A stretch of DNA of 64,000 nucleotides from NCBI RefSeq assembly GCF_000967265.1, contig NZ_KQ033885.1, forward strand, positions 533,552 through 597,551, in the 5' to 3' direction. How positions within the stretch are numbered: position 1 is the first letter of the stretch; every line of letters starts with the position of its first letter. Shown here piece by piece: positions 9,400-18,623 of this stretch. The notes beneath the pieces were generated by a model. That model made no database searches, was not told the origin of the DNA, and saw only the letters and a list, made by a program, of their open reading frames with translations. The DNA is from Bifidobacterium mellis (lineage in GTDB: Bacteria; Actinomycetota; Actinomycetes; Actinomycetales; Bifidobacteriaceae). Both the position numbers and the translations under genes were made by a program.

Positions 9400-12300
9400 A
9401 TGTCCTCAACCCGGTCAGACTTCGTTCACCTTCACACCCACACCCACTATTCCACCCTGGACGGGGCCAGCAGGATCCCCGACCTGGTCGCCGAGGTGGG
9501 ACGTCTGGGACAGCCGGCCGTGGCCATCACCGACCACGGCAACATGCACGGGGCCTACGAGCTTTGGCGGACGGCCGTGGACTCCGACATCAAGCCCATC
9601 ATCGGCATCGAGGCCTATGTGACCCCTGAGACGGCCCGCCAGGACAAGAGCCGGGTCCACTGGGGAACCGACGAGCAGCGTTCGGACGATGTCTCCGGCG
9701 GCGGCTTCATCACCCACATGACCCTCTGGGCCAGCGACGATACGGGCCTGGTCAACCTGATCAAGGCCTCCTCGGTGGCCAACCTGGAGGGCCTGGTCGG
9801 CAAGTGGCCCCGCATGGACAAGGACCTGCTGTCCACCTACCACAAGGGGGTCATCGCCACCACCGGCTGCCCCTCGGGCATTGTCCAGACCAGGCTGAGG
9901 CTGGGCCAGTTCGACGAGGCGCTGCGGGCCGCCGGGGAGTTCCAGGACATCTTCGGCAAGGAGAACTATTACGTGGAGCTGATGGACCACGGGCTGGAGA
10001 TCGAGCATCGGGTGACCAAGGATCTGCTGGAGATCGCCCGTCGTCTGGATGCCCCCCTGGTGGCCACCAACGACTCGCACTATGTGCGCAAGGAGGATGC
10101 CTCGGCCCAGGACGCCCTGCTCTGCATCAACTCGGGGTCCCGGCTGACCGACCCTGGACGCTTCAAGTTCGACGGCACCGGCTACTACATCCGCTCGGCC
10201 CAGGAGATGCGTGAGATCTTCAAGGAGTTCCCCGAAGCCTGCGACAACACACTGGAGATCGCGGAACGCTGCAACGTCATGTTCGACGACCACGAGGACG
10301 GGGCCTTCATGCCCCGTTTCGACTGCCCGGAGGGCTGGGACGAGACCTCCCTCTTCCTGAAGAAGGTGGACGAGGGGCTGAAGAACCGCTACCCGGACGG
10401 GGTGCCCGAGGAGGTCTCCCACCAGGCCGACTACGAGTGCGGGGTCATCTGCCAGATGCAGTTCACCGGATACTTCCTGGTGGTGGCCGATTACATCAAC
10501 TGGGCCAAGAACCACGGAATCATGGTGGGTCCGGGCCGTGGATCGGCTGCAGGATCCATGGTGGCCTACGCCATGGGCATCACCGAGCTGGACCCGCTCA
10601 AGCACGGCCTGATCTTCGAGCGCTTCCTCAACCCCGAGCGCGTCTCCCTACCCGATATCGACGTGGACTTCGACCCCGAGGGGCGCATGAAGGTCCTGGA
10701 CTATGTGGGCCGCAAGTACGGCTCCGACAAGGTGGCCCAGTGCGTGACCTACGGCACCATCAAGACCAAGCAGGCCCTGAAGGACTCGGCCAGGATCATG
10801 GACTACGAGTACTCCGTGGGCGACCAGGTCACCAAGGCCCTGCCGCCCACGGTCAACGGCAAGGACATGAGTCTCAAGGAGATCTTCGATCCCCGGTCCA
10901 AGCGTTACCCGGAGGCCAAGGAGTTCCGCGACCTGTACGAGTCCAACCCGGACGTCAAGCGGATCACCGAGGAGGCCAAGGGCATCGAGGGCATCATCCG
11001 CCAGACCGGCGTGCACGCCTGCGCCACCATCATGGCCTCCAACCCAATCACCAATACCTCGCCCTTGATGGAGCGCACCGACGGCACGGTGACCACCACC
11101 TTCGAGTACCACACCTGCGAGACCCTGGGGCTGGTCAAGATGGACTTCCTGGGGCTGTCCAACCTCACGGTCATCAGGGACACGGTCAACAACATCAAGC
11201 GCAACGGCAAGGAGCCCATCAGTATCGAGAAGGTCCCCCTGGACGACAAGGAGACCTACCAGCTGCTGTCCAGGGGCGACACCCTGGGTGTCTTCCAGCT
11301 CGATGGCGACGGTATGCGATCCCTGCTGCGCATGCTCAAGCCCGACAACTTCAACGACATCTCCGCCCTGATCGCCCTTTACCGGCCGGGGCCCATGGAT
11401 ATGAACTCGCACATCAACTATGCCAAGCGCAAGAACGGGCTGCAGAAGATCGAGCCCATCCACCCCGAGGTGGCCAAGCCCCTGGCGGGTGTGCTTGATG
11501 AGACCTACGGCCTGATCGTCTACCAGGAGCAGGTCCAGTCCGCAGCCCGGATTCTGGCCGGTTACTCACTGGGCCGAGCCGATGTGCTGCGAAGGGCCAT
11601 GGGCAAGAAGAAGCCCGACGTCCTGGCCAAGGAGCAGGTGCCCTTCTTCGAGGGCATGAAGGCGCATGGCTACTCCCAGGAGGCCGCCCAGGCGGTCTGG
11701 GACGTCCTAGTGCCCTTCTCCGGCTACGCCTTCAACAAGGCGCACTCGGCGGCCTACGCCCTGATTGCATACTGGACCGCCTACCTGAAGACCCACTATC
11801 CGGTGGAGTTCATGGCCGCCCTGTTGCAGAACGAGCGGACCAACAAGGACAAGACCGCCCTCTACCTGGGCGAGGCCAGGAGGATGGGCATCCGCATCCT
11901 GGCGCCCGACATCAACGAGTCCGTGTCCGAGTACTCCGCTGTCGGCGACGTGGTCCGCTTCGGCCTGGGCGCCATCCGCAATGTGGGCGACAAGGTGGTG
12001 GCGGACATCATCAAGGAGCGCCAGGGGCCCCGGGGCAAGTACGTCAACTTCATGGACTTCGTCAAGCGGGTGCCCATGGAGGTGCTCAACAAGCGAACCG
12101 TGGAATCCCTGATCAAGGGCGGCGCCTTCGACAGCATCGACCCCAACCGGAGGGCCCTCTTCCAGATCCACGACGAGGCCGTCGATCAGGTCATGCCCAT
12201 CAAGCGCAAGCAGGCCGAGGGCCAGTTCGACCTCTTCGCCGATGCCGATGACGACCAGCCCCAACAGGACGCACTGGGCGATGCCCAGGTGACCGTGCCC

Positions 12301-12957
12301 GACATCGACGAGTGGGACAAGTCCACCAAGCTCAACTTCGAGCGGCAGATGCTGGGCCTGTATGTGTCCGACCACCCGCTGAGCGGCATGACCTCGGTTC
12401 TGGCCGGCATGCGCGACATGTCCATCGCCCAGCTGCTCAACCGGTCCAAGGGCATGGACGGCAAGGCGGTGACCCTGGCCGGGCTGGTCACTGCAGTGGA
12501 CCGGCGGGTCTCCAAGAAGGGCAATCCCTGGGCCATCGTCACCATCGAGGACCTGGAGAGCTCCATCCAGTGCATGTTCTTCGGCAAGGTCTACGATGCC
12601 CACTCCGACGACCTGGTCCTGGACTCGGTCATCCGGGTCAGGGGTGTGGTCGAGCTGCGGGACGAGGCCACCAATATCCGCGTCAACGATATGGAGGTGC
12701 CCGTCCTGGAGTCGGCGGACGAGCGGCCTCTGACCATCACCCTGCCCAGGCAGGCCCTGGATCGGGGGCACATGGAGCGGCTGGCCCGGATACTCAAGTC
12801 CCACCCCGGCTACTGCCAGGTCCGTCTGGCCGTCACCGACGACCGGGGCAATGTGCGCCTGCTGACCTTTGGCGACGGCTTCCGCACCAGGCACGACACC
12901 TCCATGATGGCCGAGATCAAATCGGTCTTCGGGCCCTCCTGCCTGCCGTCGGCCTAG
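9400..12957 (+). CDS. dnaE: DNA polymerase III alpha subunit
   Basis: Catalytic subunit of the replicative polymerase. The 1185-residue protein shows an N-terminal PHP domain (FVHLHTHTHYSTLDGASRI), the polymerase palm with PDIDVDFDPEGR (about residues 417-428; catalytic aspartates), GRGSAAGSMVAYA, the thumb/fingers motif FNKAHSAAYALIAYWTAYL, a helix-hairpin-helix region, and a C-terminal OB fold (VTLAGLVTAVDRRVSKKG). Length is typical of DnaE1. ATG at 9400 follows GTTGGAG. It is the last gene of the ftsZ-to-dnaE run. Confidence 0.98.
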   Translation: MSSTRSDFVHLHTHTHYSTLDGASRIPDLVAEVGRLGQPAVAITDHGNMHGAYELWRTAVDSDIKPIIGIEAYVTPETARQDKSRVHWGTDEQRSDDVSGGGFITHMTLWASDDTGLVNLIKASSVANLEGLVGKWPRMDKDLLSTYHKGVIATTGCPSGIVQTRLRLGQFDEALRAAGEFQDIFGKENYYVELMDHGLEIEHRVTKDLLEIARRLDAPLVATNDSHYVRKEDASAQDALLCINSGSRLTDPGRFKFDGTGYYIRSAQEMREIFKEFPEACDNTLEIAERCNVMFDDHEDGAFMPRFDCPEGWDETSLFLKKVDEGLKNRYPDGVPEEVSHQADYECGVICQMQFTGYFLVVADYINWAKNHGIMVGPGRGSAAGSMVAYAMGITELDPLKHGLIFERFLNPERVSLPDIDVDFDPEGRMKVLDYVGRKYGSDKVAQCVTYGTIKTKQALKDSARIMDYEYSVGDQVTKALPPTVNGKDMSLKEIFDPRSKRYPEAKEFRDLYESNPDVKRITEEAKGIEGIIRQTGVHACATIMASNPITNTSPLMERTDGTVTTTFEYHTCETLGLVKMDFLGLSNLTVIRDTVNNIKRNGKEPISIEKVPLDDKETYQLLSRGDTLGVFQLDGDGMRSLLRMLKPDNFNDISALIALYRPGPMDMNSHINYAKRKNGLQKIEPIHPEVAKPLAGVLDETYGLIVYQEQVQSAARILAGYSLGRADVLRRAMGKKKPDVLAKEQVPFFEGMKAHGYSQEAAQAVWDVLVPFSGYAFNKAHSAAYALIAYWTAYLKTHYPVEFMAALLQNERTNKDKTALYLGEARRMGIRILAPDINESVSEYSAVGDVVRFGLGAIRNVGDKVVADIIKERQGPRGKYVNFMDFVKRVPMEVLNKRTVESLIKGGAFDSIDPNRRALFQIHDEAVDQVMPIKRKQAEGQFDLFADADDDQPQQDALGDAQVTVPDIDEWDKSTKLNFERQMLGLYVSDHPLSGMTSVLAGMRDMSIAQLLNRSKGMDGKAVTLAGLVTAVDRRVSKKGNPWAIVTIEDLESSIQCMFFGKVYDAHSDDLVLDSVIRVRGVVELRDEATNIRVNDMEVPVLESADERPLTITLPRQALDRGHMERLARILKSHPGYCQVRLAVTDDRGNVRLLTFGDGFRTRHDTSMMAEIKSVFGPSCLPSA

Positions 12958-12970
12958 GACGCGTCCGGAA

Positions 12971-12991
12971 CCGTCTCACCATTTGGGACGG
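12971..12991 (+). terminator. Hairpin after dnaE
   Basis: The sequence CCGTCTC-ACCATTT-GGGACGG can form a 7-bp stem (one G-T pair) with a 7-nt loop just after the dnaE stop. It has no T-tract, so it may be a weak terminator or simply an mRNA 3'-end structure separating dnaE from the his operon. Confidence 0.4.
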
Positions 12992-13039
12992 CGGTGAGTC
13001 GCTGGCTTTGGCGACACAAAAGTTCACTACCATCAAAGT

Positions 13040-14437
13040 ATGTCAAAGCTCATGATGAGAACCATGGATCTGCGCGGGAAGACCATGTCCCGCGCCCAAC
13101 TCCTGGCTGCCATGCCCCGGGCCGATATGGGTACCCGGGAGGCCAGCGCCCAGGTGCAGCCCATACTGGACCAGGTGCGCAAGCACGGGGCTGCGGCCCT
13201 GCGCGACCTGGAGGAGAAGTTCGATCATGTGCGTCCCCATGATCTTAGGGTTCCGGCATCGGCCATGCAGGAGGCCTTGGATGGGCTGGATTCCAAGGTC
13301 AGGGCGGCGATAGAGGAGTCCGTCACCCGCATCCGTAAGGTCTGCACCACCCAGGTGCCCAAGCCCATGGCCACCGACCTGGCACCCGGCGCCCGGGTCA
13401 GCGAGCGGTGGATCCCGATCGAACGCGTAGGCCTCTACGTGCCGGGAGGCAAGGCCCTGTACCCTTCCTCGGTCATCATGAACGCGGTCCCCGCCCAGAT
13501 TGCCGGCGTTGATTCCCTGGCCGTGGCCACGCCGCCCGCATCCGACGACCCCCGCGGTCTGCCAGCGGCCATCATCCTGGCTACCTGCGCCATCCTGGGG
13601 GTGGACGAGGTCTATGCCGTGGGCGGCGCCCAGGCTGTGGCCATGTTCGCTTACGGGGCCAAGGGATCCGAGCCTCAGGACGGGGAGATTCTCTGCGACC
13701 CGGTCGACAAGATCACCGGCCCTGGCAACATCTTTGTGGCGACAGCCAAGCAGATGGTCTCCGGCATGGTGGGCATCGACGCTGTGGCCGGACCCACGGA
13801 AATCGCCATTCTTGCCGACGGTCAGGCCAACTCCGACTGGGTTGCCGCAGACCTGATCGGCCAGGCCGAGCATGACGAGCTTGCCGGCTCGGTGCTGATC
13901 ACCGACAGCCAGGACTTGGCCCAGGGCGTTCAGGAGGCTCTGGAGCGCAGGGTGCCTCGGACCGAACACGCCGACCGGGTGTGCACATCTCTGGGTGGCA
14001 ACCAGTCGGGAATCATCCTGACCGACGGGATCGACCAGTCCATCGACGTGGCCAATGCCTATGCCGCCGAGCACCTGGAGGTTCAGACGGCCGATCCTGA
14101 CGCCGTCATCGACCGGATTCGAAACGCCGGAGCCATCTTCCGCGGCCCTTACTCTCCTGTGCCCCTGGGCGACTACATGGCCGGGTCCAACCACGTCCTT
14201 CCCACCGGCGGAACCGCCCGCTTCGACGTGGCCCTGGGAGTCCACACCTTCATGAAGCCTGTCGAAGTCATTGAGTACGACCAGGAGGGGCTCAAGCCCA
14301 TCGCTGCCAAGATCAATGATTTCGCGGTATCCGAGGACCTGCCCGCCCATGGCGAGTGCGTCCTGAGCAGATTCCTGGACGACCCCTACGACAAGGCCGA
14401 CCTGGAAGCCAACGAAGAGAAGGCCGGTCTGCGGTGA
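13040..14437 (+). CDS. hisD: Histidinol dehydrogenase
   Basis: Zinc- and NAD-dependent enzyme catalysing the last two steps of histidine synthesis (histidinol to histidine). Diagnostic segments are ERVGLYVPGGKALYPSSVIM, VDEVYAVGGAQAVAMFAYG, DKITGPGNIFVATAKQMV, GPTEIAILAD, and the C-terminal VLPTGGTARF with catalytic and zinc His residues. The start is uncertain: no good ribosome-binding site precedes the ATG at 13040, while the homology-like start MRTMDLRGK lies about six codons later. A TACCAT box ends six bases before 13040, so a leaderless transcript is possible. First gene of the his block. Confidence 0.95.
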   Translation: MSKLMMRTMDLRGKTMSRAQLLAAMPRADMGTREASAQVQPILDQVRKHGAAALRDLEEKFDHVRPHDLRVPASAMQEALDGLDSKVRAAIEESVTRIRKVCTTQVPKPMATDLAPGARVSERWIPIERVGLYVPGGKALYPSSVIMNAVPAQIAGVDSLAVATPPASDDPRGLPAAIILATCAILGVDEVYAVGGAQAVAMFAYGAKGSEPQDGEILCDPVDKITGPGNIFVATAKQMVSGMVGIDAVAGPTEIAILADGQANSDWVAADLIGQAEHDELAGSVLITDSQDLAQGVQEALERRVPRTEHADRVCTSLGGNQSGIILTDGIDQSIDVANAYAAEHLEVQTADPDAVIDRIRNAGAIFRGPYSPVPLGDYMAGSNHVLPTGGTARFDVALGVHTFMKPVEVIEYDQEGLKPIAAKINDFAVSEDLPAHGECVLSRFLDDPYDKADLEANEEKAGLR

Positions 14438-15582
14438 GTGCCATACCAGCCGATCTTCCCCTCCGTGCGGACCTGGTGGGGGAGGAGCCCTACGGCGCCC
14501 CCCAGCTGGATGTCCCGGTCTGCCTGAACGTCAACGAGAACCCCTATCCCCTGGACCAGGAGGTGGTCGATGCCATCTGCCAGCGCGTGCGCCTGGTGGC
14601 CCCCGGCCTCAACCGCTATCCGGACAGGGAACATGAGGAACTGCGGCGGGCCCTGGCTGCCTACCTGAAGAAGGAGTCGGGGACCTCGCTCCAACCCGGG
14701 CAGCTCTGGGCGGCCAACGGGTCCAATGAGATCATGCTCCAGCTCTTCCAGGCCTTCGGTGGGTCGGGCAGGACGGCCCTGGGCTGCGACCCGACCTACT
14801 CCATGTATCCCGAGTACGCCCGGGATACCTTCACCGACTGGGAGCTGGCCCATCGGCTGCCCGATTTCAGCCTGGATGTTGAAACGACCATCGAGCGCAT
14901 CAAGGCTTTGAGGCCAGCTATGGTCCTGGTGACCAGCCCCAACAATCCCACTGGGACGCCCCTGCCCATGGATCAGCTGACCAGGCTCCTGGAGGCCTGC
15001 TCCCAGGTCCCTGTAGCGGGCGCGGATCCGTCCGCCCGGCCCATCGTGGTCGTGGACGAGGCCTACATCGAGTTCCGAGACCCGGGTACGCCCTCGGCGG
15101 TCAGCCTGATCGGGCAGTACGACCACCTGGCCGTCAGCCGGACCATGTCCAAGGCCTTCGCTTTCGCCGGCGCCAGGGTGGGCTACCTGGCTGCATCCCA
15201 GGGAATAATCGACGCGGTCCGTATCGTCCGGATGCCCTACCACCTGAGCGCGCTGACCCAGGCTGCGGCCCTGGCTGCCCTGGAACACACCGACCTCCAG
15301 CTGGCTCGTGTGGATCAGCTCCGCCAGACCCGTCGGGAGACCGCCGAGTGGCTGGCCGGGCAGCAGTTCCACGGCCGACCCTTGACCGTGGTCCCCTCGG
15401 CCTCCAACTTCATCCTCTTCGGCATCTTCCCCGACCGGGATGCCGTTTTCGAGGCCATGAAGGATGAAGGCGTGCTGATCCGGGCCGTGGGTCCCCAAGG
15501 GTATCTGAGGGTCTGCATGGGCACGGACGAGGAGATGGAGCGATTCCGGCAAACCCTGGTCCATGTCCTCAAGCGGTTCTAG
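14434..15582 (+). CDS. hisC: Histidinol-phosphate aminotransferase
   Basis: PLP-dependent class I/II aminotransferase converting imidazole-acetol phosphate to histidinol phosphate. The 382-residue protein carries LNVNENPYPLDQEV near the N terminus, the aspartate/tyrosine PLP-contact region VVVDEAYIEF, and the Schiff-base lysine in SRTMSKAFAFAGARVGYL. GTG start at 14434 overlaps the hisD stop by 4 nt (GTGA); the open frame extends further upstream inside hisD but that part is not protein-like. Confidence 0.96.
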   Translation: MSAIPADLPLRADLVGEEPYGAPQLDVPVCLNVNENPYPLDQEVVDAICQRVRLVAPGLNRYPDREHEELRRALAAYLKKESGTSLQPGQLWAANGSNEIMLQLFQAFGGSGRTALGCDPTYSMYPEYARDTFTDWELAHRLPDFSLDVETTIERIKALRPAMVLVTSPNNPTGTPLPMDQLTRLLEACSQVPVAGADPSARPIVVVDEAYIEFRDPGTPSAVSLIGQYDHLAVSRTMSKAFAFAGARVGYLAASQGIIDAVRIVRMPYHLSALTQAAALAALEHTDLQLARVDQLRQTRRETAEWLAGQQFHGRPLTVVPSASNFILFGIFPDRDAVFEAMKDEGVLIRAVGPQGYLRVCMGTDEEMERFRQTLVHVLKRF

Positions 15583-15682
15583 GAGGATGCAGACCAGCGG
15601 CACGGCTATGCTGGTGGTCTAGACGCCGTGCAGGAGCCACAGTGCGGACTGGAGTGCGCGGCAAGAAAGCGGAGGAGCAGCA

Positions 15683-16285
15683 ATGGCAGGCAGAACAGCC
15701 ACCATCACCCGCCAGACCAGTGAATCCAAGGTGAGCCTGAGTCTGGACCTGGATGGCACCGGAGTGACCGATATCGACACCTCGGTTCCCTTCTATGACC
15801 ATATGATGACGGCCCTGGGCAGGCATTCCCTGATCGACCTGACCATCAAGGCCAGCGGGGACACCCAGATCGACGTCCACCACACCGTCGAGGACGTGGC
15901 CATCGTCTTTGGCGAGGCCCTGGCCCAGGCCCTGGGGGACAAGCGGGGCATCAAGCGCTTCGCCGATGCAACCGTTCCCCTGGACGAGGCACTTGCCCGA
16001 GCCGTGGTCGATATTTCCGGCAGGCCCTATGCGGTCTGCACCGGTGAGCCGGAGGGGTTCGAGTACGCCATGATCGGCGGGCACTTCACCGGTTCCCTGG
16101 TCAGGCACGTCATGGAGTCCATCGCCCTGCACGCCGGCATCTGCCTGCACCTGACCCTCTTGTCGGGCAGGGATCCGCATCACATCGCCGAGGCTGAATT
16201 CAAGGCCCTGGCCAGGGCTCTGCGTTTCGCCGTGGAGCCTGATCCCAGGGTGAAGGGCATCCCCAGCACCAAGGGGTCGCTATGA
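15683..16285 (+). CDS. hisB: Imidazoleglycerol-phosphate dehydratase
   Basis: Manganese-dependent dehydratase of histidine synthesis. The 200-residue protein is the monofunctional form without the HisB phosphatase domain. Metal-ligand motifs are visible in two related halves: [17 protein letters not shown] with [11 protein letters not shown], and [14 protein letters not shown] with [15 protein letters not shown]. Ribosome-binding site GGAGGAG precedes the ATG at 15683; a 100-nt gap separates it from hisC. The stop overlaps the next start (ATGA). Confidence 0.97.
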   Translation: MAGRTATITRQTSESKVSLSLDLDGTGVTDIDTSVPFYDHMMTALGRHSLIDLTIKASGDTQIDVHHTVEDVAIVFGEALAQALGDKRGIKRFADATVPLDEALARAVVDISGRPYAVCTGEPEGFEYAMIGGHFTGSLVRHVMESIALHAGICLHLTLLSGRDPHHIAEAEFKALARALRFAVEPDPRVKGIPSTKGSL

Positions 16286-17025
16286 GCACTGATGAACACG
16301 ACAACAAGGATCAGAACCTGCCGGATTCCGGCCATCATCTGAGCGAGGAGGAGGTCGAGCGGGCCCTGGCCAGCTTTGAGGCTGAGTTCAATCAGGACCA
16401 GGACCAAGCGGATCGGCCGGTTGAGCACTCCGAATCGAGCGTGGACGACGAGGCTGGGCTGAATTCCGAGTCTGCTGACCAATCGTCAGCGGAACCGGAC
16501 GGGGCTGATGGCGTTGAGGCTGACTTCGATCAGGAGCTGGAAGGCCTGATCGGCAACCGGGCCAAGGCCGCCGTCATGGTGACCCGTCTGGCTTCGGCGG
16601 AGCTTCTGGCGGCCTTCTGCCAGATCTCCGACATTTCCGCCTGGTGCATCCAGGCCCGTGAGGGTGCCGTGGCCGTCCTGAGAAACCTGGACGGGGACGG
16701 ACCCGAGGCAGCCATCCGCGATCTGACCACGGTCGTATCCGGGCTCAGCGCCATCCTGGCGGTCAACCGGGCCGACAAGCTCGAGGTGACCCTCTGGATC
16801 AGCGGGAGGTCGGGGCAGACGCTTGCGCCGCCCATCCTCTTTGCCGCCACCGCCGACTTCGTGGAGGACCTGATGATCGGGACCACCACTGTGGACAGGC
16901 TGCGCCAGGACGGGGCCGCCGTCTTCGACTCGGGGGAGTACAACCGCGAGAAGGCCATGGGCATCATCGCCTCGCACACCAGGTTCGGTGCCGGCGGATC
17001 GACTCGCCAAGGCCGCGTCGAGTAA
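16282..17025 (+). CDS. Conserved-position protein of unknown function in the his operon
   Basis: Not recognised. The 247-residue product has a strongly acidic, probably disordered N-terminal third (about residues 1-85, rich in Asp, Glu, Ser and Gln) followed by a compact domain from [19 protein letters not shown] with one half reminiscent of an alpha/beta fold ([31 protein letters not shown]). No signal peptide or membrane segment. It starts with ATGA coupling to hisB and lies directly before hisH, so it should be made with the His enzymes. It could be an accessory or regulatory protein, but no catalytic motif is visible. Confidence 0.8.
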   Translation: MSTDEHDNKDQNLPDSGHHLSEEEVERALASFEAEFNQDQDQADRPVEHSESSVDDEAGLNSESADQSSAEPDGADGVEADFDQELEGLIGNRAKAAVMVTRLASAELLAAFCQISDISAWCIQAREGAVAVLRNLDGDGPEAAIRDLTTVVSGLSAILAVNRADKLEVTLWISGRSGQTLAPPILFAATADFVEDLMIGTTTVDRLRQDGAAVFDSGEYNREKAMGIIASHTRFGAGGSTRQGRVE

Positions 17026-17070
17026 TCGAGTCGAGTAGAAGTTCAGGCAAGAGGCTTGGCTAGGAGGAAC

Positions 17071-17844
17071 ATGACCCGGATACAGGTGCTTGACTATGGG
17101 TTCGGCAATGTCAGATCCATGGTGCATGCCCTCTCCCAGCTGGGGGTCGATGCGCAGATCAGCGCCGACCCGGACCTGGCCATGAAGGCCGACGGCCTGG
17201 TCATTCCAGGTGTGGGAGCCTATGGGGCCTGCATGGCGGGGTTGCGCGCCGTGGGCGGCGACCGCATCATCCTGGATCGTCTGGCCCAGGGACTGCCGGT
17301 TCTGGGGGTCTGCATAGGCCTCCAGGTCATGTTCCAGTTCGGGGACGAGGACGGCCGCAGCGAGCCTGGTCTGGACCTGATCCCCGGTCGTGTGACCAAG
17401 CTGGATGCCGATGTGGTGCCCCATATGGGCTGGGACCATGTCCAGGCGCCTCAGGGAACACGACTCCTGGCAGGGGTCCAGGACCAGCGTTTCTACTTCG
17501 TCCACTCCTATGCCGCCATGGCTGCGCAGGGGGATGACCGGGTCAGCGGGACGCAGCCCAATCTGTGCCTGCGGGTATCAGCATTCAAAGAACATGGTGA
17601 CAGCCGGCCAGGGTCATTCCGGCCAGGGTCGGACAAAACCTCACAGGGCGCCTCTTTCGGTGAACCGCTGGTTACCTGGGCCACCTATGGACGCAGCAGG
17701 TTCGTGGCCGCCTATGAATGCGGTCCCTTGAGCGCCACCCAGTTCCATCCTGAAAAGTCCGGACAGGCCGGGGCACGGTTGCTGACCAATTGGGTGAGGG
17801 CCCTTCCCGGGGCTTCCGGACTCCCTTGCGAGAAAGGTGAATGA
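17071..17844 (+). CDS. hisH: Imidazole glycerol phosphate synthase, glutaminase subunit HisH
   Basis: Class I glutamine amidotransferase that supplies ammonia to HisF. The nucleophile is in [12 protein letters not shown], and the catalytic His/Glu pair is in [10 protein letters not shown]. The protein is 257 aa, about 50 longer than usual (200-215 aa): an insertion lies between YFVHSYAAM and PLVTWATYG and contains a 15-bp tandem repeat (17604-17633, encoding [10 protein letters not shown]). Start is the ATG at 17071 preceded by AGGAGG; the in-frame TTG at 17056 would put the ribosome-binding site inside the gene. HisF is not in the window. Confidence 0.94.
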   Translation: MTRIQVLDYGFGNVRSMVHALSQLGVDAQISADPDLAMKADGLVIPGVGAYGACMAGLRAVGGDRIILDRLAQGLPVLGVCIGLQVMFQFGDEDGRSEPGLDLIPGRVTKLDADVVPHMGWDHVQAPQGTRLLAGVQDQRFYFVHSYAAMAAQGDDRVSGTQPNLCLRVSAFKEHGDSRPGSFRPGSDKTSQGASFGEPLVTWATYGRSRFVAAYECGPLSATQFHPEKSGQAGARLLTNWVRALPGASGLPCEKGE

Positions 17845-17845
17845 G

Positions 17846-18577
17846 ATGCTGACGCTCCTACCCGCTGTCGACGTCCGTGACGGAAAGGCGGTCCGTCTGA
17901 AGCAGGGGATCTCCGGTTCCGAAAAGGTCTACGGGGAGCCTGCCGATGCAGCCAAGGCCTGGGTGGACCAGGGTGCCGGGTGGCTCCACCTGGTCGACCT
18001 GGATGCGGCCTTCGGCACGGGCGACAACCGAGACAAGCTGGCCGCCCTGGTCAACCAGCTGGGCGATCGCGTCAAGGTGGAGCTCAGTGGCGGCATCCGC
18101 GACGACGCCAGTCTGGAGGCAGCCCTGGATGCCGGCGCCACCCGGGTCAACATCGGCACGGCGGCCCTGGAGAACCCGGAGTGGACCAGCCAGGTCCTGG
18201 ATCGATACGGCGAGCGGGTCTGCGTGGGTCTGGACGTGCGCGGACACACCCTGGCCGCCCGGGGCTGGACCAGACAGGGCGGGGACCTTTTCGAGGCCAT
18301 GGAGCGACTGGACCGTGACGGGTGCAGCCGGTACGTGGTCACCGATGTGACACGCGACGGGATGATGACCGGTCCCAACCTGGATCTGCTGGGACAGGTG
18401 GCTGACCGGACTCCGGCCAAGGTGACCGCCTCGGGAGGTATATCCAGCCTCGATGACCTGAGCCGGATCCTGGATCTGGCCGATCGGGGCGTGGACAGCG
18501 CCATCCTGGGCAAGTCCCTCTATGAGGGGGCCTTCACCCTGGAGCAGGCGCTGGACCTGGTCTCGGGGCATTGTTAA
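17846..18577 (+). CDS. hisA: Phosphoribosyl isomerase HisA/PriA
   Basis: Beta/alpha-barrel isomerase acting on ProFAR in histidine synthesis. The 243-residue protein has [53 protein letters not shown], and [13 protein letters not shown] with the second catalytic Asp. The last motif resembles actinobacterial PriA, which can also perform the TrpF reaction; whether this one is bifunctional is not shown. The ATG at 17846 is chosen because AAAGGTGA lies immediately upstream; the in-frame GTG at 17837 is part of that site. Confidence 0.95.
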   Translation: MLTLLPAVDVRDGKAVRLKQGISGSEKVYGEPADAAKAWVDQGAGWLHLVDLDAAFGTGDNRDKLAALVNQLGDRVKVELSGGIRDDASLEAALDAGATRVNIGTAALENPEWTSQVLDRYGERVCVGLDVRGHTLAARGWTRQGGDLFEAMERLDRDGCSRYVVTDVTRDGMMTGPNLDLLGQVADRTPAKVTASGGISSLDDLSRILDLADRGVDSAILGKSLYEGAFTLEQALDLVSGHC

Positions 18578-18623
18578 CGCTATAAGCAAATCTGTGAAAT
18601 ATAGGAATGGGAGCATAGGCTCT

